Source of the DNA: CAZVJU01 sp964627195
GTDB lineage: Bacteria > Patescibacteriota > Microgenomatia > UBA8517
Reading direction: 5' to 3'
Assembly: GCA_964627195.1 (NCBI GenBank)
Contig: CAZVJU010000006.1
Location: 1 to 59,541, forward strand
DNA: 59,541 nt
Shown: in pieces, positions 41,914-50,252 of the stretch
Layout of the letters: each line of letters begins with the position of its first letter
Position numbering within the stretch: the first letter of the stretch is position 1
Program-made: the position numbers and the translations under genes
The notes under the pieces: model-generated
The model's database searches: none
What the model was told of the DNA's origin: nothing
What the model saw: only the letters and a program-made list of their open reading frames with translations

Positions 41914-42366
41914 ATGACAAAAGAGGAGTTAGTTCGCTTTGTTGATGATTATCTAAAAAAACTTGGGTATATTAGAAAGGGTAAATCGTGGTATAAGGAA
42001 AATTCTGAAACGATAACTATATTCACATTAGATAAGTCTCAGTATAGTTTGCTTTATTATGCTTCGTTACACTTTTCTTTAAGAGGGATAAATAAGGAGA
42101 AGTTTCCTAAGTTTTATAAGACTCATGCTTACTTCAGAGCGGAATATTTTATGGATGAAGACCCGAAACATTATTTGTATCTCGAAAATGAATTAGATGA
42201 TAATTTAAGAAAACAGGAGATAAAGAAATTATTACAAAGAGCAGCAAGTATACTTAAGTTATTTGAAACTACTAAAGGTATAAAAAAAACTCTGAAATTA
42301 TATAATCCCCGTGTTCTAGGAATAAAATTAAACGCACAGAATTATTTGAGAATTAAAATTAAGTAA
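41914..42366 (+). CDS. Probable immunity protein for the Rhs toxin (DUF4304-like)
   Basis: A 150-residue soluble protein directly after the toxin tip. LKKLGYIRKGKSWYKENSETITIFTLDKSQYSLLYYASLHFSLRG resembles DUF4304-type immunity proteins (strand-rich, with a WYK/R start and a KSQY motif). The placement, small size and own promoter are standard for polymorphic-toxin immunity. The match is from memory and weak past the first half. Confidence 0.6.
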   Translation: MTKEELVRFVDDYLKKLGYIRKGKSWYKENSETITIFTLDKSQYSLLYYASLHFSLRGINKEKFPKFYKTHAYFRAEYFMDEDPKHYLYLENELDDNLRKQEIKKLLQRAASILKLFETTKGIKKTLKLYNPRVLGIKLNAQNYLRIKIK

Positions 42367-42370
42367 ATTT

Positions 42371-42937
42371 ATGAATTATAAACATCTTATTAAACAAAGT
42401 ATTGTCGCTAGACTGGTTTTGTGTTTTGCTATTATAATAGCAATTTCGCAACTGACAATCGTTATTGTTAGAGCGCAGGAAACAGACCCTGGATTTACCC
42501 AAACACTCTCATCGACAATAAATGTAGTTTCTGTAACCCCTATTCCCTCCCCAACAGGAGAAGTTCCAAGTTCGAAACCTTATGATTGGTGTAATGAGAA
42601 TGGGTGTGGATACAACAATGAAGATTTAAAGATCCCGGATATGAAATGCGGCGCTTGTGTAGAGGCAGTAGTCAAAAAGATTGATGAACAACCGATTACT
42701 CAGAATTCGACCCAGCAGCCTTCAGTACAGGGGGTAACAGCTCCAACGAATACTCCTACTCCGACTAAAATTTATAGAAAAATACAACCTACACTTTCTC
42801 CAACTCCGACAATTGCCGAACCGCCAACTGCAACTCCAAGTGTTGAGATTATACCTCCACCAGTAATAGAATATCCTCAACCATTAGTAACAAGAATATG
42901 GAACTGGGTTCTTAAACTTTTTATTTGGGGTAGGTAG
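42371..42937 (+). CDS. Exported Pro/Thr-rich protein with C-terminal membrane tail
   Basis: A 188-residue protein. A signal peptide (ARLVLCFAIIIAISQLTIVIVRAQ) leads to a Cys-rich part (YDWCNENGCGYN, KCGACVEAV), a Thr/Pro linker (TPTPTKIYR, TLSPTPTIAEPP) and RIWNWVLKLFIWGR at the end. The end is like that of the coiled-coil protein at 32079, which also has an aromatic FGWLFKWLNGF. No family is recognised. Confidence 0.6.
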   Translation: MNYKHLIKQSIVARLVLCFAIIIAISQLTIVIVRAQETDPGFTQTLSSTINVVSVTPIPSPTGEVPSSKPYDWCNENGCGYNNEDLKIPDMKCGACVEAVVKKIDEQPITQNSTQQPSVQGVTAPTNTPTPTKIYRKIQPTLSPTPTIAEPPTATPSVEIIPPPVIEYPQPLVTRIWNWVLKLFIWGR

Positions 42938-42945
42938 GAAGTAAC

Positions 42946-43476
42946 TTATCGGCTTTTGAACATCTCATTTTCGATTAGTCCCCTTATAAATTCAGATCTT
43001 GTAGTTCCCCTTTGATCAGCAACTTCATCTAAAAAGTTTTCGATTTCAGGACTAATGAAGAAAGTAAATCTTCGGTTTTGTAATTCTTTTATCTCTTCAA
43101 GACACCAATCCAACACTTCCTCCAGATTTGTCTCATCATATTCCGATTTTATCAGTCTCGGTGAGTGGAGACTGTTTATAAAAACAGGATCATGAGCTTT
43201 CTTATATAAAAGAATAACCGGTTTACCCCGCATCAGTATCATCCCTGTTTCAAACCCTATATGAATTGTTGAAGGATAAGAGCCCTCGACAATAACGAAG
43301 TCGCATTGGCTGATATAATTCGACCACTCAGCATACCAATTTTTACTTGGTTGATAGTCCGAAGTTATTTTTTCGTAAAGTTCGTACCGATATTTTTTTA
43401 AGTGCTCGTTTACCCGTACGGATGTGTCATCAAAATTTTTGTTTTCCCTTAACGAAGTTAAGAAATAAACTTTCAT
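42946..43476 (-). CDS. Nucleoside 2-deoxyribosyltransferase-like domain fused to ribbon-helix-helix
   Basis: A 176-residue protein. Residues 1 to about 125 look like the deoxyribosyltransferase/TIR-like Rossmann fold: MKVYFLTSL, then SQCDFVIVEGSYPSTIHIGFETGMILMRGKPVILLY, where the Glu in GFETG is the usual catalytic residue. The C-terminus (RRFTFFISPEIENFLDEVAD, GTTRSEFIRGLIENEM) is an RHH DNA-binding motif. ATG overlaps the TGA of a 49-residue zinc-ribbon-like gene. It could be a nucleotide-sensing regulator. Confidence 0.7.
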   Translation of the reverse strand: MKVYFLTSLRENKNFDDTSVRVNEHLKKYRYELYEKITSDYQPSKNWYAEWSNYISQCDFVIVEGSYPSTIHIGFETGMILMRGKPVILLYKKAHDPVFINSLHSPRLIKSEYDETNLEEVLDWCLEEIKELQNRRFTFFISPEIENFLDEVADQRGTTRSEFIRGLIENEMFKSR

Positions 43477-43622
43477 TTTTTGTAGAGTAAAAGATTTTTA
43501 CTAAATGAAGGTTTCTTAACGTGAGGTCTTTCCTTCTTTCCGCACCAGATGCACATGTCTTTATCTAGAATATGATATCCAGATAATGTTTCCGGACAGG
43601 TTTTTGTTCCTTGTCGTAACAT
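43473..43622 (-). CDS. Small Cys-bearing (zinc-ribbon-like) protein
   Basis: A 49-residue open frame from ATG 43622 to TGA 43473-43475: MLRQGTKTCPETLSGYHILD, then KDMCIWCGKKERPHVKKP. Cys 9, 24 and 27 plus His 17 or 34 could bind zinc. Its TGA overlaps the next gene's ATG (ATGA). A TTGACA, 17 nt, TATTCA promoter lies upstream on the minus strand (TTGACA at 43670-43675). Confidence 0.55.
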   Translation of the reverse strand: MLRQGTKTCPETLSGYHILDKDMCIWCGKKERPHVKKPSFSKNLLLYKK

Positions 43623-43664
43623 ACACTCCGCAGACTATTAAAATATGAATATCATAATCAAATA

Positions 43665-43688
43665 CAGTTGTCAACTACTTGACATCTG
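43665..43688. promoter_or_regulatory. Inverted repeat between divergent genes (possible operator)
   Basis: CAGTTGTCAA (43665-43674) and TTGACATCTG (43679-43688) pair at nine of ten positions with a 4-nt loop. The left arm holds the minus-strand -35 TTGACA for the small zinc-ribbon gene. The right arm ends in ACATCTGTAA, as in the two-hairpin elements. It lies between that gene and the XRE regulator at 43777. Confidence 0.55.
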
Positions 43689-43764
43689 TAATAGTAACTA
43701 AAGGTTGTATATTTGAAAATTATTTGATAGAATAATTTGACTGTTAAATTTGTAACTTATAGGG

Positions 43765-43770
43765 TATATT
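43765..43770 (+). promoter_or_regulatory. -10 box of the XRE regulator
   Basis: TATATT in GGGTATATT ends 6 nt before ATG 43777, again predicting a leaderless mRNA. Confidence 0.5.
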
Positions 43771-43776
43771 ACGCAT

Positions 43777-44577
43777 ATGTCGGCGACACTCGGTGGTTTA
43801 ATTAAAGATTTACGTCTTCAGAAAAATATATCTCAGTTGGAGATTGCATTTGCATTAGGATGGAAGGAACCATCCCGTTTATCTCGTATCGAACAGGGAA
43901 AAGTTGGTAATCCTCCCCGTGAACTAATTGATAAATTAATAGATGCGATGCACCTAACAGAGGAAGAAAAGAATCAGCTTTTAGCTGTCGGGAACTACTT
44001 ACCGACTAAAGAAGAGATCGATGGGGCTCGCAAAAAAATTAGACAAGTTGTTGATAACTGGCCATATCCAGCTACTTGTATCGATTACACTTGGAGAATT
44101 ATCTATACTAATCGTGAAATGTTCCAGATTCATGAAACAACCAAAAGACAGCAAGAATATATTGGAAAGACCTTACCAAGGGTTATAGAACTAGCTTTTG
44201 ATACAAACTTACCGATTAATAAACCTCAAACTCCAGAGGTAGATGAAAAAAGAAAAATATTTCTTTTAAGAACGTTGAAACATTTTCAACATGCTCTAAA
44301 AGATAAAACACACGAAAAATGGTACCGTGATCTAATTCGTCGAATGATGGCTAATAAACTTTTCCGAGATTTATGGATAGAATCTCAGACAACTGTGTTT
44401 GAAAACGACATTATGAATTTCAGCTCGCAGACCTTTGTTAAAGAGGAGTCGAAAAGTATAAAATACCTGAATTTTTATTTCTTTTTAGTGCCTGTATTTG
44501 GTGATCCTCGTTTTATCATCGAATTTTTTGTACCTTCAGACCTGCAGACTTTCGAGTATTTCCAAAAAAGAAAATAA
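43777..44577 (+). CDS. XRE-family regulator with MmyB-like ligand domain
   Basis: A 266-residue transcription factor. The N-terminal helix-turn-helix is LGGLIKDLRLQKNISQLEIAFALGW with SRLSRIEQGK (about 1-65). The rest (NWPYPATCIDYTWRIIYTNREMFQI) is the PAS-like ligand-binding domain of MmyB-type regulators, and the late MANKLFRDLWIESQ segment also fits. It is divergent from the zinc-ribbon/deoxyribosyltransferase pair and is the obvious candidate regulator of it or of the enzyme cluster downstream. Confidence 0.85.
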   Translation: MSATLGGLIKDLRLQKNISQLEIAFALGWKEPSRLSRIEQGKVGNPPRELIDKLIDAMHLTEEEKNQLLAVGNYLPTKEEIDGARKKIRQVVDNWPYPATCIDYTWRIIYTNREMFQIHETTKRQQEYIGKTLPRVIELAFDTNLPINKPQTPEVDEKRKIFLLRTLKHFQHALKDKTHEKWYRDLIRRMMANKLFRDLWIESQTTVFENDIMNFSSQTFVKEESKSIKYLNFYFFLVPVFGDPRFIIEFFVPSDLQTFEYFQKRK

Positions 44578-44746
44578 TAGACAACTTTTATACGTAAGTT
44601 CTAGAAACGATTGTACACTTAGAGTAGTATATCCCACTTCCAGTAAAGGTTAGTTCGTGGGGGAGAAAAGTGAAACATACAGAAATAACACTACCTGAGA
44701 GGAAACTAATAATACGGGGGACGGTTTTAAATTTTATCCGATAGTA

Positions 44747-44752
44747 TATAAT
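44747..44752 (+). promoter_or_regulatory. TATAAT -10 box of the aconitase-type gene
   Basis: A perfect TATAAT ends 8 nt before ATG 44761. A segment of 183 nt between the XRE gene stop and this gene otherwise shows no hairpin. Confidence 0.6.
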
Positions 44753-44760
44753 ATGGGGTA

Positions 44761-46674
44761 ATGAAATCGGGATCTGAATTCTTTTACTTATCTTCAAGTC
44801 CAGGAATGATAACGAGGCAGTTGTCTGGTGAAGAGTTTGATAGTACGGCATCTTTGAATCTAGCACAAAATGTTTCTACGGATGCAATATTTCCAACCAG
44901 AGGAGCAACTGCTAACTTTAATAGTCTGGGATTATATGCTCTTAGTAACTTCGAACCAATTAAAGAAGGAGACCTGAATAGCGTAAGACCTAAAGTCTTG
45001 GTTGTTGGAAACGGATTTGGTACTGGCTCGAGTAGAGAACATGCTCCTATTGCTCTAAAACAAGCCGGAATTAGAAAGATTTTATGTATAGGGGGGAGGG
45101 TGGAGAGAATTTTTCTTGAAAATTGCTTAATGTCCGGTATTGAAGTATATGAGTATCCTCGCACTATAGATTTAGCCCAAGGAATTGAAGAGGCTTTTGA
45201 GAACGATAGATTTGAGCAGACATTTCAGGATAGACTAAGACCTGATATTGCTCGTGTTGGAGGAATATCTGCCTATAATAGAATGCGCTTGGAGGGTAAA
45301 GTTGAACCTATGTTAATAAGACATAATGAAGTTGGTGAGAATCACCCGATGACAGCTGCAGAAAAAATCTTAGCGGCCAATATGGTAAATGTTGCGGGAA
45401 ATGAGTATGATCAAAAGGTGGTCAGACCTGGAGATACAGGTTTTGTACATTTAGATTATCGCATGAGTTACGAACTTCATTCACCGATTACAGCAACAGT
45501 ATTAGAAAACGAGCTTGGTGATTTTGAAGTTAGACAACCGTCTACTGTTCACCTTTTTCAAGATCACTCTGCATTATTTGCAATCGTGGATCCCAGATTT
45601 ACAAAGCTTATAAAACTTCAAAAACAGATTGCTGATAAATATGGACTGAGAGTTTACTCCCCAGATTTTTCTGACGAATTAACTGAGGGGATATGTCATA
45701 CCTTGTCCATAGAAAAATCCCTTATTGGCCCAGGTGAAGTTGGAATTGGCACAGATTCTCATATGTGTAGTTTGGGGGTTTTGAATGCGCTTTCATGGGG
45801 AATTGGTGCTACCCATTTTGCAAATACCCTTGTTACGAATGAAGCTTTAGTGGAAGTGCCACAGTCTGTAAAAATAACGTTAAATGGGAATTTACATGAA
45901 GGTACTACCCCTAAAGATTTAATGCTTTACATTCTTTCTCAAGAGTTTGTAAAAGATGGTTCATCAACAAACACTGTGTTTGAGTATGACGGTGAGGGTT
46001 TGGATACAATGACTCTCGGTGAACAAATGGTTCTTACTAATATGTCTGTAGAGGGACGTGCAATGACGGGAATAGTCACCCGACTAACCTCAGCATTAAA
46101 GGAACATTTAAAATTAACACGCGAGACGAGTGATCAAGAAATAGAGGAAAGCTTTGTTACTTCGGATGAAGGGGCCCAATATTATAAAACTTTACAAGTA
46201 AATTTAAGTGATATAGAACCGATGGTGGCTCTTCCTGGAGATCCCAGGAATGGAATTCCGTTATCTCAATTACAACCACAACCTGTAGCTAATGTCTATA
46301 TAGGGTCATGCACGGGTGGAAATTTAGAAGATCTGGAGGCAGTTGCAAGAGTTTTGGTGGATAATAAAATTGCCACTGGAGTCCGGATGCATGTTCAAGC
46401 CGCGTCTGCAAAAATTCTACAAGAAGCAAGAGAGTTAGGTTATTTAGAAATATTTAGAGAAGCTGGCGCAGAAGTCGTTGGACTAGGTTGCGGAGCTTGT
46501 ATTGGATTAGGGCCTGGAAGAGTTGAAAGCGAAGATGAAAACAGTATAACCGTATCTGCTACGAATAGAAACTTTCCTGGCAGAATGGGTGGAAAAGGAC
46601 CTGTATATTTGACCTCTCCAGTAACAGCAGCAAAATCAGCATTAGAAGGTTATATTGGGAACAAAACCCTCTAA
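44761..46674 (+). CDS. Fused aconitase/isopropylmalate-isomerase, swivel domain first
   Basis: A 637-residue hydro-lyase. Residues about 1-140 form the swivel domain usually called LeuD (VVGNGFGTGSSREHAPIALKQAGI). The catalytic part follows: HLFQDHSALF, GIGTDSHMCSLGVLNALSWGIGA (near 330), Fe-S cysteines in SCTGG (near 517) and LGCGACIGLGPG (near 577-580), and NRNFPGRMG with YLTSPVTAAKSAL. Swivel before catalytic is AcnB order without the HEAT domain. It isomerises a 2- or 3-hydroxy tricarboxylate or dicarboxylate. The precise substrate is open. Confidence 0.85.
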   Translation: MKSGSEFFYLSSSPGMITRQLSGEEFDSTASLNLAQNVSTDAIFPTRGATANFNSLGLYALSNFEPIKEGDLNSVRPKVLVVGNGFGTGSSREHAPIALKQAGIRKILCIGGRVERIFLENCLMSGIEVYEYPRTIDLAQGIEEAFENDRFEQTFQDRLRPDIARVGGISAYNRMRLEGKVEPMLIRHNEVGENHPMTAAEKILAANMVNVAGNEYDQKVVRPGDTGFVHLDYRMSYELHSPITATVLENELGDFEVRQPSTVHLFQDHSALFAIVDPRFTKLIKLQKQIADKYGLRVYSPDFSDELTEGICHTLSIEKSLIGPGEVGIGTDSHMCSLGVLNALSWGIGATHFANTLVTNEALVEVPQSVKITLNGNLHEGTTPKDLMLYILSQEFVKDGSSTNTVFEYDGEGLDTMTLGEQMVLTNMSVEGRAMTGIVTRLTSALKEHLKLTRETSDQEIEESFVTSDEGAQYYKTLQVNLSDIEPMVALPGDPRNGIPLSQLQPQPVANVYIGSCTGGNLEDLEAVARVLVDNKIATGVRMHVQAASAKILQEARELGYLEIFREAGAEVVGLGCGACIGLGPGRVESEDENSITVSATNRNFPGRMGGKGPVYLTSPVTAAKSALEGYIGNKTL

Positions 46675-46731
46675 ATTCTATTTTAATTTATTAAATTAAA
46701 AGGCGAAATTAAAACTCTAAACTCAACTTAT

Positions 46732-47022
46732 TTAGTCTTTGTGCCAAGGTAGTCTGGCGTTCGGTTTGCTGAAAAGTTGTGCATCAGCCATTGATATTAA
46801 AAAACCTCCAGCAAGGAAAACCCACATGGCAACTCCCGTCAATGGTCTTACTAACAGAAGTGAAGCCATGATAATATTTATGAATGCCCAAAAAAGATTA
46901 AGGTAGGCCGATGAAACTCTTTTAAATGGGGTCATGTGGGTCTGACCGGTTATTCCTTTAAACAGATGCGGTAAGCTATTAAATAAAAATAGCCCTGCGA
47001 AGAAGGATTTAAGTAGTAACAT
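46732..47022 (-). CDS. Small DoxX-like membrane protein
   Basis: A 96-residue protein with three to four hydrophobic helices; it resembles short DoxX-related membrane proteins (FFAGLFLFNSLPHLFKGITG). It has a good ribosome site GGGGGTGAG 5-6 nt before its ATG. It lies on the opposite strand between the isomerase gene and the rest of the enzyme cluster, so it splits the cluster. Confidence 0.6.
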   Translation of the reverse strand: MLLLKSFFAGLFLFNSLPHLFKGITGQTHMTPFKRVSSAYLNLFWAFINIIMASLLLVRPLTGVAMWVFLAGGFLISMADAQLFSKPNARLPWHKD

Positions 47023-47089
47023 AATCTCACCCCCTTTTGTTTAATATTACATCTATCACGTTAGAAATGTAAAATATAACGATCTAGTC

Positions 47090-47095
47090 TATAAT
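47090..47095 (+). promoter_or_regulatory. TATAAT -10 box of the YrdC-like/synthase operon
   Basis: A perfect TATAAT followed by an 18-nt gap before ATG 47114. One promoter here could serve all four genes to 51600. Confidence 0.55.
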
Positions 47096-47113
47096 ATTGC
47101 CAATATATTAGTT

Positions 47114-47884
47114 ATGAGTATTAATACAGAGAATCTTAAAGGTGCTAGTTTACCTGGCGTTTTTGCGGAAGGGTGGGAATTTAAGGAGTTACTTCCTGAA
47201 CTAAATGAAGCCCTAATCAATAGGGGAGTGTTGGCGTTGAGGATAGCTGGACAACCCCCATATGGTTATGTATTCCGCGTGGACGATGTGGAACTTGTAA
47301 GAAGAGTATGGAGAGCTAAGGGTAGGTTAAAAGGAGAATCTGAAATAGATTTGTCTAAGAAGCCAGTTACTTCTTTAAGCCAAGACCACCTTGAGAGATT
47401 TATAGATTGGGAAAAGCTTTGTCAATTTGGTTTTAAGAAAGAAATTGTTATGCAACTACTTGATCTTCACGTTCATACAGTTCTGTCAGTGAATGAAAAT
47501 ATACCTGCCCATCTCACTTTGCCCACCAATTATGGTCCAACTGTTTCTACAATGAGGTTTCCAGAAGGGGATCTTATGCGGATGTTAGTAGATTCAGTTG
47601 CTGAAGTAGATTCAACAGTTATCGTAGGGGGAACCTCGCTAAATCCAACTGGCTATGAGCCGTTTGTTGATACTGAGGATCTCGTAAAAAAGATGTCAGT
47701 TTTAGACACAGTTGATTTATTTGTTCTTAGTAAAGATCCCAGAAAATCCAATATGAATTTGGGTGCATTCCATCCAATGATTGCTTTGCAGAGTCAAGGA
47801 ATAAAAGTACTTAGACAAGGTATAGACTTTGAAGAGATAGTACATCAAATAGAAAAGATGGAGTTGCGAATGATAGAGAGCTAA
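47114..47884 (+). CDS. Divergent YrdC/Sua5-like protein
   Basis: A 256-residue protein. VRRVWRAKGRLKGES recalls the K-x-R entry motif of YrdC (usually YRLKGR). PTVSTMRFPEGDLMRMLVDSV recalls the RVPDHPLARAL strand, and VIVGGTSLNPTGYEPFVDTEDL the ATSANxSGEP segment. VDLFVL and IKVLRQG complete the pattern. YrdC proteins make threonylcarbamoyl-AMP or carbamoyl adducts. Key N-terminal PTDTVYGL is missing, so the activity is probably different. It is 2 nt from the synthase gene. Confidence 0.55.
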   Translation: MSINTENLKGASLPGVFAEGWEFKELLPELNEALINRGVLALRIAGQPPYGYVFRVDDVELVRRVWRAKGRLKGESEIDLSKKPVTSLSQDHLERFIDWEKLCQFGFKKEIVMQLLDLHVHTVLSVNENIPAHLTLPTNYGPTVSTMRFPEGDLMRMLVDSVAEVDSTVIVGGTSLNPTGYEPFVDTEDLVKKMSVLDTVDLFVLSKDPRKSNMNLGAFHPMIALQSQGIKVLRQGIDFEEIVHQIEKMELRMIES

Positions 47885-47886
47885 AC

Positions 47887-49101
47887 ATGAGGAGAAGAAC
47901 TATAATAGTGCGAGATGAGACTTTGCGGGATGGATCCCAACAAGTAGGGATAGACCTTTCAAATAAAGATAGATTAGAACTTTCTTACTTAATCGCTCAA
48001 GTGCTAAATTCCCCTCAATCTGTGCCAAATAATCAGATAGATTTGGGAATGCCCGAGGTAAGTAAGAGTCTTTTTACTTCAGTAAGAGAAATATCTGAGG
48101 CGCTTTCTGCTCTTAAAGGGATAGATTTTTTTGTAACAGGAAGGTCAACGAAGGCATCAATAGATATTATGTGTGATGCCTTAAGTAAGGTATCGGCCGG
48201 GCGTAAGGTAGTTGCGCCATTCATAGGGATTTCAAAGCTTCACAGAAGAAAACTCGGTATGAGCGAAAAGGATGTTCTAAAAAGAATTATCGATGTAGTA
48301 AGTTACTCTAAAAAATATATTAAAAGGATTCATTTTCCTTTGGAGGGAGGTTATTATGCTTATTTAAAAGAGAGAGATTTCGTCTACAAGATATTTTCGG
48401 TTTTAAGTGATCTTGGGGTGGAGGCTGTACCCTTTTGTGATACCACTGGCGTTGCATTACCCTTTATTAAAAAAGGATATATATCTTACGGTCAGGCAGT
48501 CAGAGATTTAAGAAAAAGATTCCCTAGAATCTCTATTTCAATACATTGCCACGATGATTTGAGTTTGGCGATAGCAAACTCTATTGATGGTTTACTAAAT
48601 GGAGCTGCTATAGCGGATGGTACTTTTTTTGGAATTGGCGAGAGAGCAGGTAATACTTCCTTGCAGACACTTTTAACAGTTTTAGAAATAAAAGGCAATC
48701 AATTGGGTTTAAAGGTTAATGCAAACCTAGATAACCTATATCGGATTTCTCGCCACATAGGCAGGAAGTTGGGTATCAGGGTTGCGGATAATACCCCGAT
48801 TATTGGGAAAAATGTATTTTCTCATGCATCGGGGATTCACCAGGACGGCATATTGAAAGATAAAAGAATTTATCGTCCCTATATTGCCAAAAGGGTGGGG
48901 GTGCCGGGGTATAAGATCGTCTTAGGTAAACTTTCTGGTAGAAAAGGGATAGATTATATACTAAAAAATAAATACAAAATTAAACTATCAGATTACCAGC
49001 TTTTAAAAGTAGCAAGAGAATTTAAAGAGCTTTCTAAGCTTGGCAAAAGTCCTGAAAAACGACTTCTTAAAATTGTTTATAGAGTTTTGAAATTGAAGTA
49101 G
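47887..49101 (+). CDS. Isopropylmalate/homocitrate-synthase-like enzyme
   Basis: A 404-residue HMGL/DRE-TIM protein. RDETLRDGSQQVG holds the acid and metal motif, HCHDDLSLAIANSIDGL gives the metal His pair, GIGERAGNTSL follows, and FSHASGIHQDGILKD is typical of LeuA, homocitrate and citramalate synthases. The LeuA allosteric domain is missing. It should condense acetyl-CoA (or similar) with a 2-oxo acid. The stop and the next ATG are 2 nt apart. Confidence 0.85.
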   Translation: MRRRTIIVRDETLRDGSQQVGIDLSNKDRLELSYLIAQVLNSPQSVPNNQIDLGMPEVSKSLFTSVREISEALSALKGIDFFVTGRSTKASIDIMCDALSKVSAGRKVVAPFIGISKLHRRKLGMSEKDVLKRIIDVVSYSKKYIKRIHFPLEGGYYAYLKERDFVYKIFSVLSDLGVEAVPFCDTTGVALPFIKKGYISYGQAVRDLRKRFPRISISIHCHDDLSLAIANSIDGLLNGAAIADGTFFGIGERAGNTSLQTLLTVLEIKGNQLGLKVNANLDNLYRISRHIGRKLGIRVADNTPIIGKNVFSHASGIHQDGILKDKRIYRPYIAKRVGVPGYKIVLGKLSGRKGIDYILKNKYKIKLSDYQLLKVAREFKELSKLGKSPEKRLLKIVYRVLKLK

Positions 49102-49103
49102 AC

Positions 49104-50252
49104 ATGGATTTTGTACCATCGGAATCTTATTTTAGAATGACTCAAACCCCTGGAGGATTCACAGATATGCAGCGTGTTATGGATATAATCTTAGCAATTA
49201 AGAGGAAAGGCGGTAATTTTATTGATTGTGGTTTGGGTGAATCCTCTCATGGTCTTTTAGAGAATTGTGTAAAAGAGGGAATAAAGGCTCTAAAGAAGGA
49301 TGAATGTGATTATATAAAACCGACTCAGGGTATGGATGAGTTGAGGATTGCTATATCAAAATACATTTCAAAGGATTTAAACATTAAGGTTGATGAGGGA
49401 AATGTGATAGTTACCCCTGGGTCTGAATTAGCATTAGATTTGGTATTAAAAACAATATTAAATCCTGGCGACGAAGTAATTATATTCGATCCATTTTTTA
49501 TCCCTTTTGCGTCATTGTCATCCTCCTATTTTGCCAAGCCGGTATTTGTGACTACTTACAATTCTGATTTCCTTCCTGATATTAAGAAGTTGGAAAAAGT
49601 CATTAATAAAAGAACCAAATTAATAATAATCAATTCTCCTAACAACCCCACCGGTAGAATTATACCTCGGGAATTAATTCAAAAGATTGTTAAACTTGCT
49701 AAAAAAAGAAAGATTTTATTATTATCAGATGAAGCTTACAGATTTTTTGATTATGAGAAAAAGTTTGTAAGCCCTTTCACTTACTATCCAGAAGGTACAA
49801 TAGTACTCCGTACATTTTCTAAAGAATATTGTATGATGGGTTTCAAGATTGGTTACATAGTTGCTGATAAAAAAATTGTAAATTACGTAACAAAAATACA
49901 ATATCCAGGTTGGGGGGCGCCACAGATATCAAGCATTATGGCCTTGGCCGGTCTAAGAACTGGGATTCCTGGTCATACTTTAGAAAGATATAAGTCAATT
50001 AGGGATTCTTTATATAATAACCTTAAAGATTTGGGATTGATATCATATCTCCCTGAGGGGGCATTTTATTTTTATATTAAAAGTCCAGTGGGAAAAGCTA
50101 TCGATTTTGCTATAGCATTGGCTAAAAAAGGATTATTTGTTATCCCAGCTTTTTCTTTGCAAAGTTCTCATGTAAGATTATCGTATGGAAAGTTAGGATT
50201 AAATCATATTCCAGAAATTGTTAATATACTAAAGAAATTTTCAAATGTCTAA
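49104..50252 (+). CDS. Class I/II aminotransferase
   Basis: A 382-residue PLP enzyme. Seen are INSPNNPTGRIIPREL (cofactor Asn), LLLSDEAYRFFDYE (Asp and Tyr), the Schiff-base Lys in TFSKEYCMMGFKIGYIV (near residue 240) and the substrate Arg in SSHVRLSYG. It transaminates a 2-oxo acid; the cluster suggests the product of the upstream synthase/isomerase. It overlaps the histidine kinase gene by 8 nt. Confidence 0.9.
   Translation: MDFVPSESYFRMTQTPGGFTDMQRVMDIILAIKRKGGNFIDCGLGESSHGLLENCVKEGIKALKKDECDYIKPTQGMDELRIAISKYISKDLNIKVDEGNVIVTPGSELALDLVLKTILNPGDEVIIFDPFFIPFASLSSSYFAKPVFVTTYNSDFLPDIKKLEKVINKRTKLIIINSPNNPTGRIIPRELIQKIVKLAKKRKILLLSDEAYRFFDYEKKFVSPFTYYPEGTIVLRTFSKEYCMMGFKIGYIVADKKIVNYVTKIQYPGWGAPQISSIMALAGLRTGIPGHTLERYKSIRDSLYNNLKDLGLISYLPEGAFYFYIKSPVGKAIDFAIALAKKGLFVIPAFSLQSSHVRLSYGKLGLNHIPEIVNILKKFSNV

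Noticed and set aside
44588..45164. Long minus-strand open frames opposite the isomerase gene
   Set aside because: They overlap the catalytic swivel domain of a clear enzyme and carry no recognisable motif.
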